Below are positions 33,870 through 45,590 of a DNA stretch of 64,000 nt, piece by piece. Numbering within the stretch: position 1 is the stretch's first letter; each line of letters opens with the position of its first letter. The stretch is from the NCBI GenBank assembly GCA_021234155.1, contig JAJEKV010000001.1, positions 26,463,189 through 26,527,188 on the forward strand, written 5' to 3'. The stretch comes from Isoetes taiwanensis (Eukaryota; Streptophyta; Lycopodiopsida; Isoetales; Isoetaceae). Position numbers and translations under genes: made by a program. The notes under the pieces were generated by a model. That model was not told the DNA's origin. It was given only the letters and a program-made list of their open reading frames with translations, and ran no database searches.

Positions 33870-36550
33870 GAAAATTATGATTGCAAGGTGACCAAACATA
33901 TCTGACTATCAGCGGGTGTAGCTATGAATGAGGTCCCCTCCCCAAACCTTGGAGTTGGCTGGGTTACTCGAGCCATGTCAGCCCTCCATATCCTTGCAAA
34001 CCCAACATCCATCTCCTTTGCACGGCTTACAATTCCAGGGTCCACCCCTATTTCCACCATCTCCCTGATAATCCTTGCCTTGTCTATTGCAGCAACCTGG
34101 TCATGTTCGGATCCTGAATTGGCGGCAGCGTAGTTCACCCATCCCTGGGTGTCCAGTCTCATTGAGTTGCCGTGAACAATATCAGCATGTTGCTGTGGAG
34201 CTGGCAAGTTCCACCTCTTCAATGGTGAATTGAGTGTGCTGATTGGGTTTGCTACATGCCTAACTAGAGGTATGCAACCCTCTATACTTACATTATGCTC
34301 ATGACCAGCATCACCCGAGCAGATATGTGTGTCATCTAAACTGCACATGACTTGCTCTTCATCAGCATCATCCAATGGTTGTGAGTTCAGGTCTACATAG
34401 GGACTAGCAGGAACAGCAGGTTCAAGAGCTTGGTCAATTCCTGGGGACGTCTGATTTACAGCAATGGGTGCCCCAAATGGACTTAACCCTTGTCTCACCC
34501 TAAGTCTGTTCCTCACCTGTAATCTTCTTGTCTTAACCTCCTCTCTCAACATCCTTTGAAAACCAAATATGGATGCACTCTAGACATCCCCCTTGGGTAC
34601 ATAAACTCCCTAAGCCTTGCAGCACTTGCAGCTTCCCTTGCATCAGCCAACTTCCTCTTCTCTCTCTCCTCCCTGTTAGCATGTGCCATCTTGGCAGCCT
34701 CCTCCCTTTCAGCCTTCCTTCTTGCAGTCTCAACCTTCCTTGCTGCCAGCTGCTCCATTTTCAATTTCTCAGCCTCTGCCCTTCTAGCCTGTTCTGCTCT
34801 CAATGCCTCACAGAAACCATCACTTGATATGTGAACTCTCCCTTCTAGATTAGGGGCAAAGCCTCTCTTCCTTGCCCTTATGGTCTGTGATGGCATGCCA
34901 CATGTTTGAGACCCTCCAACATCATTGACATGCACCTGACTCACTACAGCAGCACCTTCCATGGGTAATTCATGGGTATGTTCCACATGCTCAGATTGTG
35001 GCACTTGCTCACCAGCTGGATTGTGTGGCGTTTGGTCATTTTGCACATCAATTGGGAGTTGTCCAGGTAAGGCCTCCCATAGCTGGTGCACTTCTGCCAT
35101 GTCAAAGGCCTCCACTTGTGCCATATCTGGATGATAATCTTCTCCAGCCTGCTCCTGGCCTACTGTAATGTCTTCAACATGCACCCTCCCAAACTTGGTA
35201 CATTCTTGGCCTGGCTTAACCTTCTCCTGGTCAAAGGGCCAGATACCAGTGGCTCTAAAACCTGCCTTGATGTTTTGGGGTGTGAGGCCACATGCAATTG
35301 ATTGTGAAATCAATTCTGCTATCTCCTCCTTCTTTGGTTCAGCCCTTCATTTGCTAACCATATAGGCAGCTCTATGCCTCTTGACTGCTGCCTTAAAAGG
35401 GGCAAAGCATGCCACATCTAGACGTTGAAGTCTATGAGATGTGTGTGGAGGCAATAAGGCAAAGTGGATGCCCTTCTCTTTTGCCTCCAATATGACTTCC
35501 AGCTCTACATGACTGCCATGACCATCCAATATGATAAGGTGAGGCTGGTCTGGGGATACACCACCTGGAACTCTTGCTGCAAAATGTGACAGCCATGACT
35601 TAAACAGTTCTGATGTCATCCAAGCCGAAGATTGGATAGCCTGAATGGCACCTTCTTCACATCTTGCAATGTGATCCTGCCTCATGCGATTACCTTTAAA
35701 AATATACATGTTGGGGATCCTGTACCCCTCAGCATTAACACAAACCAAAATTGTAACCCATTCCCTATTGTTCATGACTACCTCACTCACCCTATTCCCC
35801 CCCTTTCTAGCTATGATTTTCAGCCCCTTCACTTTCCCTGCCTGAATTCCAGTCTCGTCAGCATTCCATATCCTTGAGGCTGGGAAGGCAAATTCAGCAT
35901 AGATCTGCTTGAGCCCGGCATAGAAGTTGTCGAGGTTCTCATGTGTCATGGCACGGGCCCTGGCCACATCTAGGGTTTTTGGACTCCTTAGAGCAACTTC
36001 GGGGTGTCTTTGCTTAAAGAGCTTCCACCACTTAGTGCCAGGTACTCCAGATTCACCACATGACCCCCCTGCTTTAGCCATCTCTGCTGCCTTCTCCTTG
36101 ACAGCAGATAGTGTAACCCCCATCCCTTGCTCTGCCCTGCTAAGGGCCCAATTGACGAGCTCCTCCTCTTGGAGAGTTGTCAATATTTGTGGATGATTTG
36201 TTTGCTTGTGGCTTATTCGACCATATAGCCAATCCCTGATTGTGGACTCTGGTATACCAGACCTCCTAGATGCCTCTCTAATCGAAATGCCAAATTCGCT
36301 TACCTCTTCGAGGATGTCGAGCATTTGCTCTTCTGTCCATTGACCTCTCCTAGGCCTACTCGGCCTCCTTGGCATTGGACTGGTAACAGCACTGACCTGT
36401 GGTGCCCTCTTCTTTGTCCTGGGCGCGCAGACCCTCTTGGATGATGCCGGTCTCCTGGTACCCCTTTCAGCATCGGATTCTCTTCGTGCCCTCGTCGAAA
36501 CCATGGCTACCTTCGTGCTCTTCACAGCCTCTTCTCGATAACATATGAAC
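33870..36550 (-). mobile_element. pogo/Tigger-like DNA transposon, minus copy
   Basis: Body of a pogo-like element whose 5' side abuts X copy 2 at 36550/36551. It is highly similar, in inverted orientation, to 42908-45590. Its far end near 33870 is not clearly defined, and no matching TIR is seen there. Confidence 0.75.
33875..36504 (-). pseudogene. pogo-like transposase (psq HTH + DDE_1), minus copy
   Basis: ATG at 36504 (MVSTRARRES). A basic N-terminus precedes a psq/CENP-B-type HTH (WTEEQMLDILEEVSEFGIS...STIRDWLYGR, residues about 55-100). The DDE_1 catalytic domain has D216 (WNADETG), D327 (ILDGHGSH) and D363 (LQRLDV), giving 35 residues between the last two. A long C-terminal region with an Arg/Glu/Ala-rich coiled coil follows. 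Defects: TGA at 35347-35349 where the other copy has sense codons, and a 1-bp deletion near 34575. The C-terminus continues in another frame to 33875. Confidence 0.85.
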
Positions 36551-37991
36551 TAGGGTATGGTCGCCATGTTCCACGCACTTAAGGGGCAAATTGTCCTCAT
36601 ACACCCGGATTTCACCCGTCTTTCGATCCGTCAATTTATTCGGATACCTAATGTTGTCCTTAACATCTTCCCCGAAGACAATTTTCTGAAATTCGATCTC
36701 TATTGAAAGTTATGGTCGCATGAAGGAAGGGGGGTCAAACGTCCCCCGTCGCCAGGCTCCTAACCACACTTCGTGGTAGCCGAGGCCCTCTTTAGTGTGG
36801 CTTATTGCACGCTAACGCGCGTCAGTTGCCTCCTACCGCGCACCAGTTGCCACCTATCGCGCACGTGCGTGAATCTTCACGCCACACCGTCTCCCACTTT
36901 AGGGCCACATCCCATTAAATCGGCAGACCTATGTGCCGTATACGAGGCCTAGGTCGCCAGCTACCGATACGTATGGTACCGGCTATCGAGGTACCGCCAA
37001 CGGTAATGGTTGCCTTTTTGGCCCTCTTCGTGCAAAAATCGAGGCGATTTTCTGCACTCCACCTCCAATTCTTGAGCCAAATTGGCCCAAACATTCTCTG
37101 CCATGTCCGGATGAAAATTAATTCGGCTGTAAAAGCCAGATTTTTCAAAATCCTGACCCATCATTGCAGTTAAGCCTTTAAAAGGAGAGATCGAGCAGGC
37201 GGTAGTCCATTCCGCTCAAGCATCCGGGTTTCTCAAGCGTCGGAGGTAAGTTCTGAGCGTCTGATATGTTTTTGTTTCGAATCATGCATTGATCTTGTGT
37301 ATTTTCGTGGTGTTACAGGGTTTAGGCGCCATGGATGCCAGAAGAACCAGTTATCCCGGGTCCGGCGGGAGGTGGGACGTGGTGAGGGGTGGCGGATATG
37401 ATCCGTCGGAGAGGGCTCGCCCTGCTCCGAGCGCTCCTTCCTCCCCTGTTAGCTCCTCCTCGACCTCAACGACTCCTAATTCCTTCAAAATTAGGAACTG
37501 TTTGGTGACCCCGGCAGAGATCACAACGACCGTGGGTTCTTCTGTCAGCGTGGAGGTCTCGCCCGAAATCGTCTCTCAAGTTGAGAGGGCTCGTTCAGAG
37601 AATGATCTGATCCACTGCCAGATCGTAGTCACAGAAGGCGACCATGTGCTCTTCTAGAGCCCTGTAGGTTAATGACCTCTTGCCCCCTTTGTACAGAAAG
37701 GCCACCCTGGACGATCCTCCCCTCCTCTTCCTTCTTGGTTTAGCTTGTGAAACAGCCCTTCGGGCTTATTTTGTGCAGCCTGAGGGCTCAATTTTATCTG
37801 ATCATTATTTTTGTTTAATGGAATGATCTTCTTATTACTGTCACTGTTGCTTATGTTCATTGCTGTTCATTGCTTATGTTTATTGCTGTTGTTATTTATT
37901 TATGATAAATCAGTTGCAAACAGTAGAATGTGCAACAGTCTTATCACTATTTTAATCATAAATCTTGTACAACAAGTTCACTATTCTGTTC
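36551..37991 (+). repeat. Repeat unit X, copy 2 (uninterrupted)
   Basis: Begins tagggtatggtcgcc immediately after the pogo-like copy (tgaac|ta) and supplies the empty site for element 1 (gtagccgaggccctc). 1441 bp align with copy 1. Confidence 0.92.
37331..37657 (+). CDS. Small unrecognised protein of repeat X, copy 2
   Basis: Same gene as 33100-33441. A CAG-to-TAG change makes it end at 37657, five residues short. Intron signals and TATA-like box are conserved (donor about 37247, acceptor about 37318). Confidence 0.55.
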   Translation: MDARRTSYPGSGGRWDVVRGGGYDPSERARPAPSAPSSPVSSSSTSTTPNSFKIRNCLVTPAEITTTVGSSVSVEVSPEIVSQVERARSENDLIHCQIVVTEGDHVLF

Positions 37992-38090
37992 TGCTTTGTA
38001 TAGATTAATACAAGTGCTATTATGCATTACGTCTTGCATTTTTTATCTTAACACAAGAGCTCTTACACTATACAATGTTGAACAGGTTAT

Positions 38091-38317
38091 TCATTCATCA
38101 TCAGTTGCTGTAGTAGTGATCCCTGATATCTCATAGCTATTGCGCTCAGGAAGCCAAATCAGATGGATCATAACACGAATTGGCTCAGGGCAACGAATCT
38201 CAGCGCCCAAAAGGGATCAAGAAGAAGACCCCTGTCTAGGCAACCGACAAGATCAGAGTGGCTCATTGAGCACTTGATCGCCTCGATGTGGTGAACTGAT
38301 GAAGGCAAAAAATCCAT
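38091..38317 (-). pseudogene. Diverged paralogue of the 80-residue gene at 38763-39005
   Basis: ATG at 38317. The frame reads IEAIKCSMSHSDLVGCLDRG, matching IRSFKCYLSYNDLNECARNG of the neighbour. After a frameshift it reads RVMIHLIWLPERNSYEISG...TDDE, matching RVVVHIYWLPDQEIYELNS...VDDE. Upstream sequence with a TATA box (cttttatagtg) is also shared. It arose from an old local duplication. Confidence 0.6.
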
Positions 38318-38762
38318 GGGAGATGAATGAACTTTAGCCCCGAAGTGAGAAGCTTTTATAGTGAAGTAGAATTATTGAGGTGAATTATTGGGGTAGACTT
38401 TACTGCCATTATTGCGCGTGTATAAGACTGTTGTATACATACAAGTATAATACATCTTTCGTATGGATATGTGTATGCTTTTAAAACATGTTTTGTGGAT
38501 TTTGTGCTTGAGTAATTCAGGTGTGATTGAAAATAGGGACTGCTTGCAGATATAGTGGAAGTCGAAGAGCACACCCTTACACTACACTCAGATATGATAA
38601 ATCAAACAATATTCATTGTGCTATTACATCCTTACATAGTTTATAGGTGCTCATACCATTGTTAAATCATAAACAAATACAGTAGTCATCACTGATAACA
38701 TTGATTGTAATACATAGTTCATAGGTACTCATGTCATTATTATATCCTTAGCAGATACAGAT

Positions 38763-39005
38763 TCACTCATCATCAACACCAAAGCTCATGATGCTATTCA
38801 GCTCATAGATCTCCTGATCAGGAAGCCAGTAAATGTGGACCACAACACGAGTGAGCTTCTTGCAAGCACTAGCAGGACCATCAGCTTTAGATTGGAGCCA
38901 TGGATCAAGATTAATACCATTTCTAGCGCATTCGTTCAGATCGTTGTAGCTCAAGTAGCACTTGAAGGATCGGATGTGCTCTGGACGAGGCATCGAGGAA
39001 GCCAT
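38763..39005 (-). CDS. Small unrecognised 80-residue protein
   Basis: Starts MASSMPRPEHIRSFKCYL and ends SFGVDDE, with an intact frame. I recognise no family. The diverged duplicate next door keeps the same pattern (FKC...L.DP...RV..H..WLP...YE...DDE), which argues that the ORF is or was a real gene. Confidence 0.55.
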   Translation of the reverse strand: MASSMPRPEHIRSFKCYLSYNDLNECARNGINLDPWLQSKADGPASACKKLTRVVVHIYWLPDQEIYELNSIMSFGVDDE

Positions 39006-39040
39006 GGAAGATGAATGACCTCTACCCCCGAGTCGAGCTA

Positions 39041-39048
39041 TTTTTATA
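39041..39048 (-). promoter_or_regulatory. TATA box of the 80-residue gene
   Basis: On minus, actataaaaatag about 36 bp before the ATG. The paralogue has cactataaaagc in the same place, near 38351. Confidence 0.5.
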
Positions 39049-39519
39049 GTGGAGTAAAATTATTGATGTGAATTATTGTTGTAGAATGTAGGGCCATTAT
39101 TGGGCTTCTACAAGTATCATGTACACGTACAAGTATAACACATAATTTGTATGTATATGTGTATGTTAATTACCCCATGTTTCTTGGGCTCGAGAACTAG
39201 GTGAAAGTATTTGTGCTTGAGCAAATTATGTGTGCTTAAAATTCTCAAAATTGCGTTATTTTCTCCAATTAATGAAATCATGCTTGTAGGTAAAATCAGG
39301 AGGGTGCATATTTGAGTGCACAAAGACTTGTGGTTGTGGTTTGTGTTGCTGCAGAATCTTTCTTGAATCTATTTCACACTTCCTAGTAGATTAGATGATG
39401 TGCTGGCTCAATGAAATTAGAAGGGGATTGTTTAATTTAGAAAGCTCATGTGAAGGTGCATATTGTTGTTTCATGCTATATTTTATTCAAGTTGTTTTAC
39501 TGCTTGACAAGGTGACATA

Positions 39520-40101
39520 CAAAAACCGGTGGCTAGGAAACTGAAGTTGGTGAAATCAAGCGAAGGGCACATAACAGAAACAATTGTTATTCATGTGCTC
39601 ATAACTGATACAGTTTCTGATGTGAGGAGGAAATTAAAGCTTATTTTACACTCCGTGTTGAAAGGAACCTTTCTAGACGAAAAACCAGCTCCAGACCAAT
39701 TCAAACACTCATGTGGGTCTCAAGGACGAAGCAGAGGGGCCACAACTAAATCAAGAAGTGAACAGTCAATCTTCTCTTGCAGTCCTTAATTCTCAATTAC
39801 CGCGCGTAATGTTAAAGTAGCTTCAATGGCTCATTCACCAGCAAAGCTGCAAGCATCTGTTTGCACATCTTTTGATGGAATATACACAAGGAAGCTACAG
39901 CGTGGACTTCAAAATTATATCAGAAAGCAAATAACTGGGTCAATGAGCAAGCAGACACCCAAGACTGCGTTAGATCAGACGAGGGCAGACATATTATGCA
40001 CAAGTAATATGGACAGGCATGTTGCTAAAGGAGTAAGTGTTTGGCTTAGTGAAAGCACGAAAACCTTGAAGCATATCAGAGTGGCTTTATTTGAGAAATA
40101 A
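39520..40101 (+). other. Unassigned ORFs
   Basis: 39529-39789 (basic; ITETIVIHVLITDTVSDVRRKL is faintly ubiquitin-like) and 39826-40101 (QRGLQNYIRKQITGSMSKQ) are open, but I cannot assign either. They may be exons of a decayed gene. Confidence 0.3.
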
Positions 40102-40353
40102 CACCGCGAAAAGAAAGTTTGATGCAGTTGGTACATGACTTAAAGACGAAATCAGTTTGTTATGCATGCATCCTTTGCTTGGATTTTTATACAATTATGG
40201 AACAAGAAAGGGAACATTTTCCTCTTTGTGTAAGCTTTTGTATCTTAATTCATATGAAAGCATCGAGGGCATTATGCCTGAAGAGCTTGTTTGAGAACGA
40301 CAATTTTGTTTGGTTTTTTACATGATGTTTCTATTTTGGATTATTTGGGATGC

Positions 40354-40837
40354 TTTTTTTTTTTTTTTTTTTTTTTTGTTGTGGTGGTGCTTCAACTCTA
40401 GAGGCATGAGTCTACATGAGTGAAGACAATGGCGGGCAACAACACAATCAGTGCCAACAACATAACGGCAACCACCCGGACCATTCTCATGGGAGATTTC
40501 AACATTGACGCCCTACGACAAAACAACACCATCTCGAACATCCATGCCGCCACGCCCGTCCTTACCCAACAAGTCAAGGCCCCCAAAAGCACTCCATGTC
40601 ATTCCTCAACCACAGGCATCGAACACTGCTACTGGAGCGACTACCGAAGGGCATACATAGCATTCACTTGAAGAAGTCCACAATGTCTAAAAACTGCTCA
40701 GTGGGCTTAGCCTAATTAATATGAAGTTATCAATACTTTCTCTTTCCTTCCACAGCTTCTTAAATAACACTAAAAACTTTTAGGCTAAGAAAACCAAACC
40801 TTGTGTTCAAAACAAAAAAAAAAAAAAAAAAAAAAAA
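40354..40837. repeat. Segment bounded by T24 and A24
   Basis: T24 (40354-40377) and A24 (40814-40837) flank an endonuclease-like fragment, forming a perfect 24-bp inverted pair. This could be two opposed poly(A) tails or a simple hairpin. Confidence 0.6.
40420..40671 (+). pseudogene. Endonuclease/exonuclease/phosphatase-like fragment
   Basis: Contains TILMGDFNIDALRQN (GDFN is a catalytic motif of EEP nucleases) and, at the end, CYWSDYRRAYIAFT, close to the SDH motif that closes such domains. The middle (TQQVKAPKSTPCHSS) is poorly preserved. It probably derives from a retrotransposon or Helitron endonuclease. Confidence 0.45.
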
Positions 40838-42073
40838 CCCAAGGCGAAGCGACAAAAAGAAAAATGCGAAAACACACTCTCGGGTCACTGGAGGGAAACC
40901 CCTCGTGCGCAACACCTTGTTTATCAATACCTAGTTCGCAAGCAGAAAGGTGAATAAAAATCATGGATAAATGTCAACATTAATTTAGAAGATAATTGGC
41001 TATGATTATACATTTTCTAAGCCAATTAAAGTGCATTTTGGCAGCGGGATCAGGTACATGAATAGATTTACTTCTTTTCAATGTCTCTTTTCTTTCTCCC
41101 TTCTCAAATAGTGGTCTTGCTTGGGGCGTTTGTGGCCTCTTTGCAAATATAACCATCTCCATTTTACTCACGTGCAAATGTATTTTTTGGATATGAGAGG
41201 TAGAATGGAAACATATGGCGTCTAGGTCTACATTAGCATCAAAACAGACTCTGAAACAACTAATGCAAACCAGCCATAATGATGTACATCTTGTGTATTA
41301 GTGGAAGTTGGTTTCGGTCGAGAAAGACGTCCTTTATATTCACTCTTATGCCATTTGAAGTTGCTTTAACACTAATGGATGAACTAATCAGCTCTTCAAT
41401 CTGTATATATTTATTTTTTGACAATCTAAATGAGATTTGTGTCTCAAATGACAAGCCATTGAAATCCTGGTTTTTAAAAGTTAGATTCTACTTTAGGCAA
41501 CCAAACAATGATGTGTAAACATATATTCATTTGACCCTTGAGTGTAACAAGTTTAAACATTTTTATGTTGTAGTGTAATGTCCTACCTTTGTTGAGATAA
41601 GATATTATAGTGCCAATTGCACTGCGACATCCAATATTGTCAAGTCCCGTGGCTCAATTATTAGATTTAAACTTAGACTACAACTTCAACACAAGTTTGT
41701 TGCTTAGGGCGACTTGGGAAAAGGAATGGGAATGAAGAAAAAGGGCAACATTTTATAACACAAAATCATGTCATACGTTGAATATGCAAAATAGGTAGTT
41801 GTTCCTCTCTATAGATTTTAGCGTTGACAAATGTAAGTTCATTCAAATAATTTGTGTATTTCGTCATAAGACAAACTATGATCCTTAGATCATTAGTTAG
41901 TAGTTCTAACGCATCAATAAAAAGTAACTTGAACCTAAGCAAGTTCATCGACAAGAAATTACATTCTTATCATGAACATCACCCAAGATATATTTGTACT
42001 TTATCTGAATGGTACAACAACGAATATTCCTCCTCAACCACCCAAAAATCAAACAGAAATAAGTACTCTATGC
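40838..42073. other. Unassigned intergenic DNA
   Basis: AT-rich. I recognise nothing here. Confidence 0.5.
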
Positions 42074-42907
42074 TAGGGTATGGTCGCCTTCTGCCGTGAC
42101 CCCACCTCGGAGCGACGGAAAACCCCCCGTCCTTTCGCGGGTTGTCGTCATGCTGTCATGGGTATATGCGTCTATGTACCGTCGTTTTGTGGCCAGGTGT
42201 CATTATCTGGGGTTCCGTCAACCGAGACACCAGGGTCCATCAACCGTGCCTGCAGTGGCCTCTGTAGTGAGCGAATGTCCCAGACACCGTGCCTTGGGAC
42301 ACCATACTCGTGCACTGGATGACCATGTCCGTGTTGAAGAAAAAACCTCGAGCATGCCGATTTGAAACGAATTCAATGCGGGTTTAAAATGATTTGGCGC
42401 CCAAAGCTTGCACTCAATTGCATTCTTCGAATTTCAATTCTCCGACACCCGCTATGGCTTCCATGGCCATAAAATCTTGCCCTCCTTCCATAGGGTATGG
42501 TCGCCTTCTGCCGTGACCCCACCTCGGAGCGATGGAAAACCCCCCGTCCTTTCGCGGATTGTCGTCATGCTGCCATGGGTATATGCGTCTATGTACCGTC
42601 GTTTTGTGGCCAGGTGTCATTATCTGGGGTTCCGTCAACCGAGACACCAGGGTCCATCAACCGTGCCTGCAGTGGCCTCTGTAGTGAGCGAATGTCCCAG
42701 ACACCGTGCCTTGGGACACCATACTCGTGCACTGGATGACCATGTCCGTGTTGAAGAAAAAACCTCGAGCATGCCGATTTGAAACGAATTCAATGCGGGT
42801 TTAAAACGATTTGGCGCCCAAAGCTTGCACTCGATTGCATTCTTCGAATTTCAATTCTCCGACACCCGCTATGGCTTCCATGGCCATAAAATCTTGCCCT
42901 CCTTCCA
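42074..42907 (+). repeat. 417-bp direct duplication at the 5' end of the plus pogo-like element
   Basis: 42074-42490 and 42491-42907 begin tagggtatggtcgcc, end ccttcca and differ at a few positions. The next base after the second copy is the ta of tagttcatatg. ORFs in it are the same in both copies but have no recognisable domain. Confidence 0.9.
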
Positions 42908-42955
42908 TAGTTCATATGTTATCGAGAAGAGGCTGTGAAGAGCACGAAGGTAGCC

Positions 42956-45590
42956 ATGGTTTCGACGAGGGCACGAAGAGAATCCGATGCTGAAAGGGGT
43001 ACCAGGAGACCGGCATCATCCAAGAGGGTCTGCGCGCCCAGGACAAAGAAGAGGGCACCACATGTCAGTGCTGTTACCAGTCCAATGCCAAGGAGGCCGA
43101 GTAGGCCTAGGAGAGGTCAATAGACAGAAGAGCAAATGCTCGACATCCTCGAAGAGGTAAGCGAATTTGGCATTTCGATTAGAGAGGCATCTAGGAGGTC
43201 TGGTATACCAGAGTCCACAATCAGGGATTGGCTATATGGTCGAACAAGCCACAAGCAAACAAATCATCCACAAATATTGACAACTCTCCAAGAGGAGGAG
43301 CTCGTCAATTGGGCCCTTAGCAGGGCAGAGCAAGGGATGGGGGTTACACTATCTGCTGTCAAGGAGAAGGCAGCAGAGATGGCTAAAGCAGGGGGGTCAT
43401 GTGGTGAATCTGGAGTACCTGGCACTAAGTGGTGGAAGCTCTTTAAGCAAAGACACCCCGAAGTTGCTCTAAGGAGTCCAGAAACCCTAGATGTGGCCAG
43501 GGCCCGTGCCATGACACATGAGAACCTCGACAACTTCTATGCCGGGCTCAAGCAGATCTATGCTGAATTTGCCTTCCCAGCCTCAAGGATATGGAATGCT
43601 GACGAGACTGGAATTCAGGCAGGGAAAGTGAAGGGGCTGAAAATCATAGCTAGAAAGGGGGGGAATAGGGTGAGTGAGGTAGTCATGAACAATAGGGAAT
43701 GGGTTACAATTTTGGTTTGTGTTAATGTTGAGGGGTACAGGATCCCCAACATGTATATTTTTAAAGGTAATCGCATGAGGCAGGATCACATTGCAAGATG
43801 TGAAGAAGGTGCCATTCAGGCTGTCCAATCTTCGGCTTGGATGACATCAGAACTGTTTAGGTCATGGCTGTCACATTTTGCAGCAAGAGTTCCAGGTGGT
43901 GTATCCCCAGACCAGCCTCACCTTATCATATTGGATGGTCATGGCAGTCATGTAGAGCTGCAAGTCATATTGGAGGCAAAAGAGAAGGGCATCCACTTTG
44001 CCTTATTGCCTCCACACACATCTCATAGACTTCAACCTCTAGATGTGGCATGCTTTGCCCCTTTTAAGGCAGCATTCAAGAGGCATAGAGCTGCCTATAT
44101 GGTTAGCAAAGGGAGGGCTGAACCAAAGAAGGAGGAGATAGCAGAATTGATTTCACAATCAATTGCATGTGGCCTCACACCCCAAAACATCAAGGCAGGT
44201 TTTAGAGCCACTGGTATCTGGCCCTTTGACCGGGAGAGAAGGTTAAGCCGTGCCAAGAATGTACCAGGTTTGGGAGGGTGCATGTTGAAGACATTACAAA
44301 GAGCCGAGCGGTGGAGAAGATTATCATCCAGATATGGCACAAGTGGAGGCCTTTGACATGGCAGAAGTGCACCAGCTATGGGAGGCCTTACCTGGATAAC
44401 TCCCAATTGATGTGCAAAATGACCAAACGCCACATAATCCAGCTGGTGAGCAAGTGCCACAATCTGAGCATGTGGAACATACCCATGAATTACCTATGGA
44501 AGGTGCTGCTGTAGTGAGTCAGGTGCATGTCAATGATGTTGGAGGGTCTCAAACATGTGGCATGCCATCACAGACCATAAGGGCAAGGAAGAGAGGCTTT
44601 GCCCCTGATCTAGGAGGGAGAGTTCATATATCAAGTGATGGTTTCTGTGAGGCATTGAGAGCAGAACAGGCTAGAAGGGCAGAGGCTGAGAAATTGAAAA
44701 TGGAGCAGCTGGCAACAAGGAAGGTTGAGACTGCGAGAAGGAAGGCTGAAAGGGAGGAGGCTGCCAAGAGGGCACAGGCTAACAGGGAGGAGAGAGAGAA
44801 GAGGAAGTTGGCTGATGCAAGGGAAGCTGCACGGGAAGCTGCAAGTGCTGCAAGGCTTAGGGAGTTTATGTACCCAAGGGGGATGTCTAGAGTGGCATCC
44901 ATATTTGGTTTTCAAAGGGTGTTGAGCGAGGAGGTTAAGACAAGAAGATTACAGTGAGGAAATGGACTTAGGGTGAGACAAGGGTTAAGTCCACTTGGGG
45001 CACCCATTCTTTGTAAATCATACGTCCCTCAGAATTGACCAAGCTCTTGAACCTGCTTTGTTCTGCTAGTCCCCTGTGTAGACCTGAACTCACAACCATT
45101 GGATGATGCTGATGAAGAGCAAGTCATGTGCAGTTTAGATGACACACATATCTGCTCGGGTGATGCTGGTCATGAGCATAATGTAAGTATAGAGGGTTGC
45201 ATAGCTCTAGTTAGGCCTGTAGCAAACCCAATCAGCACATTCAATTCACCATTGAAGAGGTGGGACTTGCCAGCTCCACAGCAACATGCTGATATTGTTC
45301 ACGGCAACTCAATGAGACTGGACACCCAAGGATGGGTGAACTACGCTGCCGCCAATTCAGGACCCGAACATGACCAGGTTGACAAGGCAAGGATTATCAG
45401 GGAGATGGTGGAAATTGGGGTGGACCCTGGAATTGTAAGCCGTGCAAAGGAGATGGATGTTGGGTTTGCAAGGATATGGAGGGCTGACATGGCTCGAGTA
45501 ACCCAGCCAACTCCAAGGTTTGGGGAGGGGACCTCATTCATAGCTACACCCGCTGATAGTCAGGTATGTTTGGTCACCTTGCAATCATAA
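42956..45590 (+). pseudogene. pogo-like transposase, plus copy
   Basis: Same protein as the minus copy, including NADETG, ILDGHGSH and LQPLDV (here with the expected Pro). Defects differ from that copy: TAG at 43121-43123 (the conserved Trp of the HTH), a net 2-bp insertion near 44235, TAA at about 44397 and further breaks after 44955. Part of the C-terminus is open at 44412-44957 and 45099-45590. The catalytic ORF 43136-44356 is otherwise intact. Confidence 0.85.

Larger units (their letters stand above)
42074..45590 (+). mobile_element. pogo/Tigger-like DNA transposon, plus copy
   Basis: Starts at ta-gggtatggtcgcc (a candidate TIR next to a TA target, as in Tc1/mariner-pogo elements). It is cut at 45590, where it joins the truncated LTR of element 2. 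Confidence 0.7.

Noticed and set aside
34556-34834. Hydrophobic, Ala/Leu-rich plus ORF resembling a membrane protein
   Set aside because: It is the antisense reading of the Arg/Glu/Ala coiled coil of the pogo-like transposase.
42096-42782. 89- and 124-residue ORFs in the 417-bp repeats as genes
   Set aside because: Both copies carry them because the DNA is duplicated; no domain, and alternative frames are equally open.
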